DNA of 64,000 nucleotides from Petaurus breviceps papuanus (GCA_028583685.1 JAMXIF010001178.1:2623110-2687109); one strand, 5' to 3'; shown: positions 1 to 11,800, counted from the first letter of the stretch. Notes: generated from the sequence alone by a model not told the origin. A program made the numbers and translations.

Positions 1-760
1 TGATCTCTAAAGTCCCTCCTCGAGCTAAAATCTATGATCATATATGCTCAGCCCAGTACTAGAAAAAGAAGTGGTACAATGGTCATGGGAAAGCTTATAG
101 TGTCACGGACAACACACACAAAGGGACTGTATATGACCAGGTGCTGGCTTCTGTCAGAGGATATGGACCTTAGAAGTTCAGAGAAGAGAGAGATCAGAGT
201 GAATTAGGGGAGTCAAGAAGGCCCTCTTAGAGGAGGGATAGACTGGATTGAGTGTTAAAGAATGACAGGCTCTGCACACTAATACTTCGATTATATAGGA
301 CATTCCTGTAACATTAGCCAGTTATAACTGAGCCCACTCACATTCCTCTGGCTTGCAGAACTGAGAAGTATTGCCTAAGTTTAGTCTGAGCTCCCATCTT
401 GAAGACGGCTCATGAAATGAGAGATTCTATAGCAGGTATCCTATCTATCAAGGCCCTTTGCTAACTGACCTTTTAGTGCCAAGGAGAACAATTGATAGGA
501 GCTCAGTATGACCTGGCCCCTTCCTACTTTTCCCATCTTCTTATAGTTTTCTGATATCCATGTGCTCTACCATCCAGCCACAATAGTCTAAGTCTTTGAA
601 AATCACAATACGTTTCCCATCCCTCACATGGACAATATATTTGTGGGAATAAGTGAACTAGATTCTTAGAAGAATGTTTTGTATTAACTGTCTTTACCAT
701 GGTAGTAGTCACTGCCCTCTGGGAACCCAATCTTCCAACTCAAGCAGAAGTTGGGGAGTG
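1..760. other. SINE tail fragment then unrecognised DNA
   Basis: The first 45 bases resemble the 3' end of a MIR-like SINE (TCTCTAAAGTCCCTCCTCGAG, then CTAAAATCTATGATC). I recognise nothing else to about 760: no open frame of note and no clear repeat. Confidence 0.4.
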
Positions 761-761
761 C

Positions 762-905
762 TGCTATTTCTTCTCCTCCTCCTTCTTCTCTTCCTCCTTC
801 TTCCTTCCTCCTTCTCCTTCTTCCTCTTCCTCCTTCTCCTCCTTCTTCCTCCTCCTCTTCTTCTCTTCTTCCCCTTCCTTCCTTCCTTCCTTCCTTCTTC
901 CATTC
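762..905. repeat. Pyrimidine-rich TTC/TCC/TTCC tract
   Basis: About 140 bases of almost pure C and T on the plus strand, ending in TTCC repeats. The open frames here encode Ser/Leu/Phe or Lys/Glu/Arg runs and are repeat artefacts, not genes. Confidence 0.9.
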
Positions 906-959
906 TTTCTTCATTCATTCATTTATTTGTTTTCATCACTTTTTTTTTCAAAAAGCTAG

Positions 960-1330
960 GACAATTTGCTTTTTGTCCTGATTGGTTTTCATTTTTAATG
1001 TCTTGAAATATAGCTCTGAAAAGACAGGCTTTTAAAAGCCCATTGTGTTTTAAATGGACCTACTTGACTCCACCTTAAAACCCAAATCACTCTGGCTTTT
1101 ATTGAATGGTCAATAATAGTCCCAGCTCAAGACTCTGTGGTTCATAGTTTAGATTTTGATGACTTAGAATGAGTGTAAATGGAAATTTTTTTCTATTCTG
1201 GAGAGAAACTCTGAGGGTCTTCTCTCAGATCAAAAACTTTGTAATGGTAAATTGGCCATCTCTTGTCTCAACTCTTACCCAGCTGTTTGGTCATTGAATG
1301 GGATAAACTGACACCTGGGAAAGACCTTAA
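960..1330. other. No gene recognised
   Basis: AT-rich unique-looking DNA between a pyrimidine tract and an interspersed repeat. No coding or RNA gene signal seen. Confidence 0.5.
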
Positions 1331-1546
1331 TTTAGAGAGGCCAAGGTCACCCAGTGCATCCTGGGTTCTTGACAGTGGTCTTGACCTTTGTCTTGCCAGC
1401 AAACTTCCGTGACTCTGGAGGAGAGAGTGAGGTTGATGACTTTGGGTAGCTCTGCCCTACTCATATCCAATTCAAGGCCAAACTCAAGACATCACCCTCA
1501 CGATGTCATTGGTCCTTTCAAGAGAATGAAGGACAAACAATAACAA
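1331..1546 (+). repeat. Marsupial interspersed repeat ending GAAGGACAAACAA
   Basis: Contains GGCCAAGGTCACCCAGTGCATC and ends with GATGTCATTGGTCC, then AATGAAGGACAAACAATAAC. The same terminal words occur reversed at 34430-34480, so two members of one family lie in this window in opposite orientations. I recognise it as a common marsupial repeat but cannot name the family with certainty. Confidence 0.6.
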
Positions 1547-1549
1547 TAT

Positions 1550-2115
1550 TTCCTATCTCTTTGCTATTGTGCTGTCTGACCTCTATGCCTAGACTCTTCT
1601 GGCCCATCACCTCTGCCTCTTAGCAACTCTCAATTCCTTCAAGACTAGACTTAGACAACACCTTCTGCAAGAAACCTTTCTGGGCTTCTCCCATCCCCTT
1701 CTCTGGGATTACTTTTCATTTTTAAGGTAGATGGCACTATGGATAGAGTACAGAGCTTGGAATCTAAAAAACCTGAGCTGTAATCTGACCTTAGACAGTT
1801 AGTAGGTCTATGACCCTGGGCAAGCCATGTAAGTCCTCTGGGCCTCAGTTTTATCAACTATAAAATGTGGACAAAAATAGCACCTACCTTACATGGTTAT
1901 TGTGAACATCAAATGAACTCATATATGAAAAGTGCTTCATATAGTACTTGGCACACAGTAGGTACCTTACTTGTTCCCCTCCCTCATCTAGCCTATGTAC
2001 ACCCTGTATGTCCCTAAGTATTTAAGTGTTGTCTCCTTTATTTGAATATCATTTCTTTGAGGGCAGGAACTGCATTTGCCTGTCTTTGTATCCCAAGTGA
2101 TTAGCACAAAGCCTG
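1550..2115 (+). mobile_element. LINE-2 3' end interrupted by a MIR-like SINE
   Basis: The LINE-2 tail reads TCCTTCAAGACTAGACTTAG, then TTCTGCAAGAAACCTTTCTGG, breaks at about 1722, and resumes near 1986 with the usual GAGGGCAGGAACTGC and CTTTGTATCCC words. The break is filled by a separate tRNA-headed SINE, so the LINE-2 copy is the older of the two. Confidence 0.75.
1722..1985 (+). repeat. MIR-like tRNA-SINE
   Basis: Starts AAGGTAGATGGCACTATGG, has the core TATGACCCTGGGCAAGCC, then CTCAGTTTTATCAACTATAAA, and ends near TACTTGGCACACAGTAGG. It is inserted in a LINE-2 tail. Confidence 0.8.
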
Positions 2116-2369
2116 TCTGACCCAGCCCAGGGCTATTTCCATGAAGACACAAGTTGTATGTCAAGTAGTTCCAAAGAAAGATTCAGGACAACATTCTAAC
2201 TAGAGAAATAGGAGGTCATACATATATTCCATCCATAATGCCTTTACATATGCATTGTACATAGCCAACTACCTTATTAAATGAGATGTTTATAGAGGTT
2301 TTTATAAACTTTGAAAAATTATAAAAATAGTAGCTAGTATATAGGTTCAAGGCAAACTATTTACCTGCT

Positions 2370-2527
2370 GGAGGCAGCTAGATGGCACAATAGAACAAGT
2401 GCTGGGCCTGCAGTCAGAAAGACTCCTCTTCCTGAGTTCAAATCTAGCCTCAGACACTTACAAGCCGTGTGACCTTGGGCAAGTCACTTAACCCCAATTG
2501 TCCTTCATTCACCCCTCAAAAAAAATA
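2370..2527 (+). repeat. WSINE/MON-type SINE
   Basis: Head GGAGGCAGCTAGATGGCAC, core GTGTGACCTTGGGCAAGTC, end ACTTAACCCCAATTG and a short A tail. It is followed at once by an inverted SINE head at 2531-2571. Confidence 0.85.
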
Positions 2528-2530
2528 CTC

Positions 2531-2571
2531 CAGGGCTAGTGCTCTATTCACTGCACCACCTAGCTGCCCCT
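2531..2571 (-). repeat. Inverted SINE head fragment
   Basis: Reads CACTGCACCACCTAGCTGCC, the reverse complement of the SINE head, directly after a plus-strand copy. Only about 40 bases are present. Confidence 0.7.
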
Positions 2572-2814
2572 AGAGTTACTTCTGCATGTCATTGTCTCCA
2601 GAATGCCCAAGGTAAACTACAAATGTGCTATGCTGGAGGGGAATCATTAGCACAATGTCATAGATTATCCCATATTTTCTACCTGCTTCTTAGAAAATGC
2701 AGTGCCCTAAAGGGGAGGGATACAAGATGGCTTCAATTTTATTGACAACAGCATGAAATCCTAGAAAGAATCCTTACCTGGGGAGAGGGGAGGGAAGGGG
2801 AGGAGGAAGGCAGT

Positions 2815-3300
2815 TAGAAGACTGGAGTCCAAGTCTCAGCTCTGCCATGAGCTCACTGTGGGACCTGGAACAAAGCCCTTTTTTTTTTCTGGGCCTCAGT
2901 TTTCTCATCTATAAAATGGGGATAATAGTAGTCAAATAGCTACCAAATGAGATAATATATGTAAAGTGCTTTGCAAACCAGAAAGCGCTATATAAAAGTT
3001 AACTATTGTAACAAATTTCTTCGCTACTTATATACTGTGCCCTGATGGGGTGGGACACTTAAATTTTATGGGGAAGCAGGAGGAAAAATAGAAAGGGCAC
3101 TTAATTAGGGGTCAGAAAACTTGGATTTAAATTCTATATCTCCCACTTTTGACTGTGTGACCCAAGATAAGTCATTTCCCTTTTCTGGACCTGGGTTTCT
3201 TCAGCTATAAAATGGGGAAAATAATAAACAAAGACAGGGGAGCATTCAGATTGGGCAGGAGTGATCCTTCTTACTTCCCAGGATTGTCAAAATTCAAATA
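2815..3300 (+). repeat. Two MIR-like SINE copies in tandem
   Basis: Copy one at about 2815-3005 holds TGGGCCTCAGTTTTCTCATC, then TATAAAATGGGGATAATAG and the 3' word GTAAAGTGCTTTGCAAACC. Copy two at about 3085-3300 holds GACTGTGTGACCCAAGATAAG and TATAAAATGGGGAAAATAA. Confidence 0.75.
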
Positions 3301-3304
3301 ACAA

Positions 3305-4331
3305 CCCAAGTGAAACTACTTTGAAAAGATAGAAATCCAGCCTTTAAATAAATGTAACGGGTTATTAGTACTTGGCTTGGGCTGGTCATGGATCTGATGA
3401 CGAGCTTCCATTGCTTGTGCCAAGTGGTATCTCAGACTTTGGGGGAGGGGTCTTTGAGGGGAGAGAGAGAAAGGCTGGAGGGGAATCCGTCCAAGGAGGC
3501 AGAAAGGATAAACAATTTCCCTTACACAGGACTGTGGCTGGCCCAATATTACGAGAAACACATGCTTGCTGACACAACACTTAGCTATACTGTAGCATGG
3601 TCCATTTGGAGGGCGGGGGCTGTGTGGAGCTGGGGAATGAGACATTTTTTCAGCAGAGGAGAAAAAAAAGGAAAGAAAAATAACAGAAAAGAATGTTTTA
3701 ACTCCCTGAACCACTATGGGACTTGCTCTCTTTGACCAAGCAAGGTTCTCCTGCCATGCGTTTCTCATTTCCAAGTCCCTGTCTAACATTGCTGAATAGC
3801 AAAGGGGGTCCCCACATCACTCCTGTCCCAACTGAAACATCCCCCCTCTCTCTCTCTCTCAAGAAGACAAGCCAAGCTTTCTTGGATGAGACCACTGCTC
3901 TGGTATTAAAACAGTCAAACAACTCTGTGGGATGCTGAGGAGGCCAAGGGAGTTGGTCTCCCTTTGCTGGTTTTTTTTTTTTTATTCTCTCCAGCACTGC
4001 CCCCCCCCTTCTCATTAGTTCAGTAACTTACAGTTGGAGTTGTCACTGGGGGCAGCCTGCCAGCTTAATGCAGGGGTGAGCTCCAGTTACATCATCTGGC
4101 CCAGGAGGCCCGACTAAGTGAAAACAGATTGCTCTCCTTCATGTCTAGGGGACCAACTACCCCTTGCAGGCACCATGGCGGCTCTGATGAGCTCACTCTT
4201 ATTGTGCAGGCACATTGGCTGGAGGCTTCAGGGAGGCCCCAGGAGCCTTTCTCCACTCCTCTTTCCCTTTCAACATCCTTTCTGCCCTTGGTGCCCACTG
4301 GGTAATGCTCTCCCAAGCCTTGAGGAACTTT
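3305..4331. other. Unique DNA, no gene supported
   Basis: About 1 kb with no recognised repeat. A minus-strand open frame of 157 codons lies at 3316-3789 and a plus-strand frame at 4118-4333 contains a Kozak-like CACCATGGCGGCT start at 4172-4184. Neither product shows a known domain, low-complexity Ser/Pro runs dominate, and no splice signals or poly(A) signal tie them together. Unique DNA this long in a repeat-rich window could hold a regulatory element, but nothing in the sequence says which. Confidence 0.4.
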
Positions 4332-4341
4332 AAAACTTCTC

Positions 4342-4541
4342 GCAATGAATAGACACCGGCCCTGGAATCAGGAGGACCTGAGTTCAAATCCGGCCTCAGA
4401 CACTTAACACAAAAACTAGCCGTGTGACCTTGAGTAGGTCACTTACCCCCAATTGCCCTCCAAAAATCAAAAAAAAAAAAAAGGAAGGAAGCAAGGAAGC
4501 AAGGAAGGAAGAAAGAAAGAGAAAGAAAGACAAAAGACAAA
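4342..4541 (+). repeat. 5'-truncated SINE with purine tail and target duplication
   Basis: Begins within the SINE (GAATAGACACCGGCCCTGG), has CTCAGACACTTAACACAAAA and the usual end, then an A tail that has grown into GGAAGG and GAAAGAAA repeats. The 10-base direct repeat AAAACTTCTC flanks it at 4332-4341 and 4542-4551, the mark of L1-type target-primed insertion. Confidence 0.85.
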
Positions 4542-4739
4542 AAAACTTCTCAGACCTTGGTCCTTACTATGTTCCTTCTTTTTAAAAAATACCTATCCCA
4601 CACAGGGACAAACAGGTATGTAACACATCAATCCATCTAGAAAAAGCATTTCCTGAGCATCTGTGAAGCATCAAGCACTTTGTTAGATACTAGAAATTCT
4701 CAAACAAGCAAACAAAAAATGCCTCCACTGCTTAGGCAA

Positions 4740-5155
4740 CAGGAGAGTATTGACTCTGGAGCCAGAAAGACTTACATTCAGTTGGGGATTGGGCTATGGC
4801 TAGTTACATGGCTCCAGGAGAGTCTCTTAACTGCTCTGAGGCTCACTTTCCTCAATGTAAAATGAATAATAATATTAGTCGTATCAACTTCACATTTGTG
4901 TGTGACAAAATGTGGCCACTAGGAGGCAGTGTGAATAGAGTTGTGAACTTGGTATCCGGAAAACCTGAGTTTAGATCCTACCTTAGAACTTGAGAGGGTC
5001 TCTATGACTTTGTATAAGTCATTTGACTTTATTGGTCTTGATTTCCCCAATTGAAAAATGAAAATAATAAAAACAGCACAATCTATTGTGAGGATCAAAG
5101 AAGATAACATGTATAAAGTGCTTTGCAAACCTGAAATGCTATGTAAGTCCTAGCT
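4740..5155 (+). repeat. Two MIR-like SINE copies
   Basis: Copy one at about 4740-4895 (GAGAGTCTCTTAACTGCTCTG). Copy two at about 4915-5155 is nearly complete: CTAGGAGGCAGTGTGAATAG head, GTATAAGTCATTTGACTTTA core, and GTATAAAGTGCTTTGCAAAC near its end. Confidence 0.75.
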
Positions 5156-5460
5156 ATTCCATCTAGAATATATTTGTAAGGCACCCACTCACAGTTCATT
5201 CACCCATCTCTCACCAGTCTTAGGGGTCAGGTCCCCAGAGGGGCGGTTGATTGATCCTTCCCCTCAGAGCTTTAGAGGTAACCCTAAGACCCTGGAGATT
5301 TTATTACCATCACTCTCAAGCTCCCAAATGGTCTACTTCCCAGTATTAATTAATCAGTTGATATCTCTCCAAAATCAGTTAACTAGTTAATATAAATTAA
5401 CTTTTACATGAGGATATTTACTGAGATACATATACAAATAATTACATAAGGATATTTATT
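5156..5460. other. Unique AT-rich stretch with a short direct repeat
   Basis: No gene seen. ACATGAGGATATTTACTG near 5407 and ACATAAGGATATTTATTG near 5444 form an imperfect direct repeat. Confidence 0.5.
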
Positions 5461-5730
5461 GGGACCACTATGTGGTGCAATGGATGGAGTGTGAGGGCCT
5501 AGAGTCAGGAAGACTAATCTTCCTGAGTACAAATCTGACCTCAAACATTTACTAGCTATGTGACCCTGAACAAGTCACTTAACCTTGTTTGCCTCCATTT
5601 CCTCAACTGTAAAATGAGCTAGAGGAGACAATGGAAAACCACTCCAGTATCTTTGCAAAAACAAAAATAAATAGGATCACAGAGAGTTGGACATGACTGA
5701 AAAGCAACTGAACAACACCTTTACTGAGAA
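5460..5730 (+). repeat. Long-form SINE with 3' extension
   Basis: Head CACTATGTGGTGCAATGG, core GTGACCCTGAACAAGTCACT, then an extension with GGAAAACCACTCCAGTATC and GAGAGTTGGACATGACTG. The same long form lies at 52955-53210. Confidence 0.8.
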
Positions 5731-6470
5731 TGTATAGAAAGCCCAGGAGTACAAAAAAATCTTCCCAAAGCAAGGGGCACACTCTCTCATCTGCATGTAC
5801 TTGGTTCCAGAAGAGATCAGTCTCAAATTTAAACCAATTAGTACAAAACATCTTCCTCTCTACCTGGAATTGTGGAAGAAGAAATGTCTTGGTCTTGAGT
5901 CCTTTTGTCCCCTTGTAGCATCCCCATCAAGTTCACTGCTGGGTATAGCATAAATAGTAGACAAAATTCTCCTTTGCTTAATTATGCTGATGGCATTGGC
6001 CTTATTTTCTGAGGGCCCCCCAAAAGCTTCTCTTTTTGAAGTTCACAAGGCTATGGTCTGTCTAGATACTCATTCACCTAAGATCAGGGGAAAAATAAAT
6101 ACAAAAGAAACAAGTCCCATTCCTTCAGGGACATGGGGGTGCCTGTGTAGGAGATGGAGCCTGATGCCTGCTGCTTGCTGCCAACTGAGAGACCTACATA
6201 AATTCTTGTACCTCACTTGAAACTACCAGGGAAGAAAGATCATCCTCTCAAATCTTCTGTTTTCACACTCGGTTCTGGGTGAGTAGAATGATTTTTTATC
6301 ACCTTGCAGTACATTGACAGGAAACAGCAAGAAGATACCTGCATGCACTCTGAAGTGAGGAAAAGGGCAATTACTCATGCCTAGAAACAGGCTCATGGAG
6401 CCTCCATATGGATAGGAACCAGGTTGGGCACACTGTGCATGCTCTAAGGTGTCAATTTCTCTAAATATAT
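5730..6470. other. No gene recognised
   Basis: Unique-looking DNA. The short open frames give products without known domains. It adjoins the 3' side of the Dong/R4-like copy, so part of it may be that element's decayed 3' end. Confidence 0.4.
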
Positions 6471-6475
6471 TTTTT

Positions 6476-7300
6476 ACGTTATGTTTTGACTGTGGGATAT
6501 CAGTCAGTGTTCTGACATATACACCCTCAGCTTCTTTTTTATAGCCTTATGCTAGGTACATCCTGTCTGGACAAAACCAAGGTATTTGTAAGCATTGCCT
6601 TCATTGGTTCAACTAGGCCTCCTGATTCAAGTTCTAAGCTATTAGTCTGTGTCCTTTCTTGTTGCACACTAAGAATAGTACACTAATTGAGTCCAAATGG
6701 CATTTTGATGTATAAAAAAAAGTTTTCATGAAATGAAGTAGCTGGTTAGTGTGCTTTTCAGTGGAGTCATATAACATGATGTCATCCATGTAGATCCAGG
6801 CCCTTCACACAATGCTTTGGTGTGTCTCTCTGGCTCAAAAGCCACATTCAGCTCTCTTCAGGAATGAGGATCACGTATCGAATGCTAGGAAAAATCGTAG
6901 TGGGATTAAATTGTATTCTTGGAATACACCACATTTTATATCAGTTACTGTTGACATTCTTATGTTGGTCACATGCTTTAAATAAAGAACATTTTTGCAT
7001 GTGAACATCAAAGACTCTGGACTTCCCACTATACTTGGATTTTTAAACTACATTTTCAGTACATGGCTACACTTTGAGTGTGGAAATGAGTCATCAACTT
7101 TGTGATAATCAATAAAGGAGGTAGAAATGTTATAGTGCTTTCAGGTAGTTTATGCAATGGTCATTAAATTGATCATGGATTGCTCCTCTCTACAACAGGG
7201 AGTTTTAGATCATCATCTAATGTATTGGTTATTTGAAGTATTTGCCAAATTTTTGTGAATGCTTTGTATGAAGCACATTACTTAATTGGTATAAGCACAT
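6476..7300 (-). mobile_element. Dong/R4-like LINE reverse transcriptase fossil
   Basis: Read on the minus strand this is a decayed reverse transcriptase. In order it shows FIDYHKVDDSFPHSK (7099-7116 onward; block A, like WIDYQKAYDSVPHSW), GVFQEYNLIPLRFF (6930 down; like GIFQGDSLSPLLF), AWIYMDDIMLYDSTEKH with the catalytic YMDD at 6781-6792, KMPFGLN (like GMSFGLEKC) and NAYKYLGFVQTG (6576-6590). The order, spacing and the YMDD-LY and YKYLG words fit the R4/Dong clade of site-preferring LINEs rather than L1 (FADD-M), L2 or CR1 (FADD-T). Several stops and frame changes break it, so it is inactive. No ORF ends, poly(A) tail or target duplication were found. Residue matches are from memory of the family. 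Confidence 0.75.
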
Positions 7301-7570
7301 AACTTAATTGGTCACATTAATACAAATTAGAGGGATCATTTGAGGTTTCATTTTTTGAGATCTTCGGAATTCCCCTCCAAAGAACATTAATGAATTCTTC
7401 CAACAAAAGGATGGAATGAAACAATTTTCCAGCCCAAGACAACTCAGAAGATTGGAAGGGAAGATGTTTCACTGGAGTGAGAATGGAGCATAGCCTAGCA
7501 CAGGCCAAGCCAATATATGCCCCACTCCAGCAAGCCAGCAGCAGTCCTTGGGGGTTTGTGTTTGTCCATT
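7300..7570. other. Unassigned DNA between two LINEs
   Basis: Holds a short direct repeat (ACTTAATTGGTATAAGCACA, then TAACTTAATTGGTCACATTA, about 7278-7318). A 63-codon minus-strand frame has no recognisable product. It may be the upstream part of the R4-like element, too decayed to read. Confidence 0.35.
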
Positions 7571-8080
7571 TTTTTTAGCTTTTTATTTTTTTATTTTTTG
7601 TCTTTATTAATTTGTTTGTTTACTTTTAGTTTACAATATTCAGTTCCACCATTCCTTGAGTTTCAAATTTTCTCCCCCTCCCTCCCCTCCACACACAATC
7701 TCCCCCCCCAACCCCAGCAGCATACAATCAAGTATAGGATCTGCAAATACTTTCACGTTAGACATTAGTCAGGTTATAAAGTAGGATTGTATCAGATGGA
7801 ATGAACAATGGGAAAAGAGGAAACAAAACCAAATAAGAAAAAGAAAGAGAGCAGGTAGTTTGCTTTAATCTGCATTCAAATTCTGTTCTTTCTAGTTCTT
7901 TCTCTGAATGTAGACATCTCTCTCCATCATGAGTCTTTTGGAGTTGACTTATAACCCTGCATTGCTGAGAAAAGTCCAGACTATCAAAGCTGGTCATCAC
8001 ACATACGTTGTGTCTGTAATTATGTACAAATTTCTCCTGGTTCTTCTCTTCTCACTCAGCATCAGTTTGTATAAGCCTCT

Positions 8081-11000
8081 CTAGGTAAATATGAAGTACA
8101 TCTGTTCTTCGTTTCTTATAGCACAATAGTATTCCATTACACTCATATCCCACAACTCATTTAGCCATTCTCCAATTGATGGGCATCCCCTTGATTTCCA
8201 ATTCTTTGCCAACACAAAAAGAGCTGCTATAAATATTTTTGTACATACAGGTCTTCCTCCCACCTCTATGATCTCTTTGGGATACAACTCTAGAAGTGGT
8301 ATTTCTGGGTCAAAGGATATTTACTTATTTATGGCCCTTTGGGCATAGTTCCAGATTGCTCTCCAGGATGGTTGAATCATTTCACAACTCCACCAACAAT
8401 GCATTAGTGTTCCAATTTTTCTACATCTTCTCCAGCATTTGTCATTTTCCTGTTTTGTCATCCTAGCCAATCTGACCAGTGTGATGTGGTATCTCAGAGT
8501 TTTTTTTTTTATTTTCATTTCTCTAATCACTAGTGATTTAGAGCATTTTTTCATGTGCTTATAGATATCTTTCATTTCTTCCTCTGAAAACTGCCTGTTC
8601 ATATCTTTGACCATTTATCAATTGGAGAATGGCTTGTATTCTTATAGATTTGACTCAATTCTCTGTATATTTTAGAAATGAAACTTTTATCAGAGACACT
8701 GGTTGTAAACATTCTTTCCCAATTTCCCACTTCCCTCTTAATCTTGGTTACATTGGCTTTGTTTATACAGGAACTTTTCAATTTAATGTAATCAAAATTA
8801 TCCATTTTGCTTTTATAATGCTCTGTAACTCTTGTTTGGTCATAAAGTCCTCCCTTCTCCATAAATCTGACAGGTACACTATTCCTTGCTTTCCCAGATT
8901 GCTTATAGTATCAGCCTTTATACCTATGTCATGCACCCATTTAGACTTGATTTTGGTATATAGTATTAGATAATGGTCTATGCCCAGTTTCTGCCTTACT
9001 ATATTCCAGTTTTCCTAGAAGTTTTTGTCAAATAGTGAGTTCTTATTCCCAAAACTGGGGTCTTTGGGTTTATCAAACAGTAGATTACTATAGTCATTGA
9101 CTGCTGAGTCTCTTGTACCCAATCTATTCCATTGGTCCTCCACTCTATTCCTCAGCCAGTACCAAGTAGTTTTGACGACTGCTGCTTTATAATACAGATT
9201 AAAATCTGGTGTTGCTAGGCCACCCTTCCCTAGCATTTCTTTTCATTAATTCCCTTGATATTCTGGGCCTTTTGTTCTTCCAAATGAGTTTTGTTGCTAT
9301 TTTTTCTAGCTCTATAAAGTAATTTTTTGTTAGATTGATTGGTATGGCATTAAATATATAATTTAATTTAGGTAAAATCATCATTTTTATTATATTAGCT
9401 CAATCCAGCCACGAGCAATTGATGTTTTTCCAATTAGTTAGATCTGACTTTATTTGTGTGAAAAGTGTTTTGTAGTTTTGTTCATATAGATCCTGGGTTT
9501 GTTTTGGCAGGTAGATTCCCAAGTATTTTTTATTGTCTACAGTAACTTTAAATGGGATTTCTCTTTCTATCTCTTGCTGTTAGATTTCATTAGAAATATA
9601 TAGGAATGCTGAGGATTTATATGGGTTTATTTTATATCCTGCAACTTTGCCAAATTTGTTTATTATCTCAAGTAGTTTTTTGCTTGATTCTCTAGGATTC
9701 TAAGTATATTATCATATCATATGCAAAGAGTAATAGCTTAGTCTCTTCTTTGCCTAATTTGATTCCTTCAATTTCTTTTTCTTCTCTAATTGCTACTGCT
9801 AACATTTCTAGAACCAGATTGAAGAAAAGGGGTGATAGTGGACATCCTTGTTTCACCCCTGATCTTATTGGAAATGCTTATCCCCATTACATATAATACT
9901 TGATGATGGCTTTAAATAGATGCTACCTGTTATTTTAAGGAAAACATCATTTATACCTATACTTTCTAGTGTTTTTAATAGGAATGGATGTTGTATTTTG
10001 TCAAAAGCCTTTTCTGCACCTATTGAGATAATCATATAGTTTCTGCTAGTTTTATTGTTGATATGATAAATTATACCAATGGTTTTCCTAATATTGAACC
10101 ATCCTTACATTCCTGGAATAAATCCTACCTGCTCAAAGTGTATTATTCTTGTGATAAGTTGCTGTAGTCTTTGCTAATATTTTATTTAACATTTTCGCAT
10201 TTATATTCATGAGGGAAATTGGTCTATAATTTTCTTTCTCCATTTTGTCTCTTCCTGATTTAGGTATCAGTACCATATTTGTGTCATAAACAGAGTTTGG
10301 TAAGACTCCTTCTTCATCAATTTTCCCAAATAGTTTGTAGAGTATTGGAATCAATTTTTCTTTAAATGTTTGATAGAATTCACTAGTTTGAATTCACATC
10401 CATTTGGTCCTGGAGATTTTTTCCTAGGGAGTTCACTGATGGCTTGTTTGATTTCTTTTTCTGAGATGGGGTTATTTAAGTAATTTATTTCCTCTTCAGT
10501 TAATCTGGGCAACTTATATTTTTGTAAATATTCATCCATTTCACCAAGATTGTCAAATTTATGTGTATACAATTGGGTAAAATAATTCCTAATTATTGTT
10601 TTAATTTTCTCTTCATTGGAGGTAGATTCACCCTTTTCATTTTTGATATTCATAATTTGGTTTTCTTCTTTCTTTTTTTATCTATCAATTTTACTGTTTT
10701 TTTTTTCATAAAACCAGCTCTTAGTTCTATTTATTAGTTCGATAGTTTTCTTAAATGCAATTTTATTAATCTCTCCTTTGGTTTTCATTATTTCTAATTT
10801 AGTATTTAATTAGGGATCTTCAATTTGTTCTTTTTCTAGCTTTTCAGTTGTATGCCCAGTTTATTGACCTCCATTTTCTCTATTTTATTTATGTATGCAT
10901 TCAGGAATATAAAACTTCACCTAAAAACTGCTTTTGTTGCATCCCACAAGTTTTGGCATGTTGTCTCATTATTGTCATTCTCTTGAATGAAGTTACTGAT

Positions 11001-11800
11001 TGTTTCTATAATTTCTTGTTTGACCCACTCATTCTTTAGTATTAAGTTATTTAGTTTCCAAGTAGCTTTTAGTCTATCCTTCCATGGCCTTTTATTACAT
11101 ATAATTTTTATCACATTATGATCTGAGAAGGATGCATTTAATATCTCTGCCTTTTTGCATTGAATTGTGAGGTCTTATGCCCTAGTACATGGTCAATTTT
11201 TGTGTATGTGCCATGTACTGCTGAGAAGAAGGTATATTCCTTTTTATCCCCATTCAGTTTTCTCCAGAAGTCTACCATATCTATCTTCTCTAAGATTCTA
11301 TTTGCCTTCTTAACTTCTTTCTTGTTTATTTTGAGGTTAGATTTATCAAGTTCAGAGAGGGAGAGATTGAGGTCCTCCACTAGTATAGTTTTGCTATCTA
11401 TTTCTTCCTCTAACTCCCTTAACTTCTCTAGGAATTTGGATGCTGTACTGCTTGGTGCATAAATGTTTAGTAGTAATATTGCTTCATTTTTGATGGTGCC
11501 TTTTAGCAGCATATAGGTTCCTTCCTTACCTCTTTTAATTAGATCTATTTTTGCTTTTGCTTTTTCTGAGATAAGGATTGCTACCCCTGTTTTTTTTTTT
11601 ACTTTGGCTGAAGCATAATATATTTTACTCCAGCCTTTTACCTTTACCCTGTGTGTATCCCCCTGTTTCAAATGTGTTTCTTATGAACAGCATATTGTAG
11701 GATTATGGTTTTTAATCCATTCTGCTATCTGCCTCCATTTTATGGAGAGTTCATCCCATTCACATTCACAGTTATGATTACTATCTGTGTCTTTCCCTCC
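8081..11800 (-). pseudogene. L1 ORF2 (endonuclease-RT), broken
   Basis: This encoded the L1 endonuclease and reverse transcriptase that nicks and copies at genomic T-rich sites. The endonuclease part at 11138-11790 keeps VNVNGMNSP, ICCSQETHLKQGDTHRV and TKIDHVLGH, but the GDFN motif reads EDLN. The RT core spans about 9000-10650, with YRPISLMN at about 10210 and FAYD in place of FADD. The C-terminal part at 8081-8614 holds LHCWWSCEMIQPSW-like and NEEQMYFIFT words. At least six separate open stretches are needed to cover it, so it is a pseudogene. The loss of one catalytic Asp alone would inactivate the RT. Confidence 0.9.

Noticed and set aside
3316-3789. 157-codon minus-strand open frame
   Set aside because: No known domain, Ser/Pro-rich, overlapped by open frames on the other strand, and no promoter, splice or poly(A) support. 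It is likely chance.
4172-4333. CACCATGGCGGCT start followed by about 50 open codons
   Set aside because: A good start context, but the product is not recognised and there is no CpG island or following exon.
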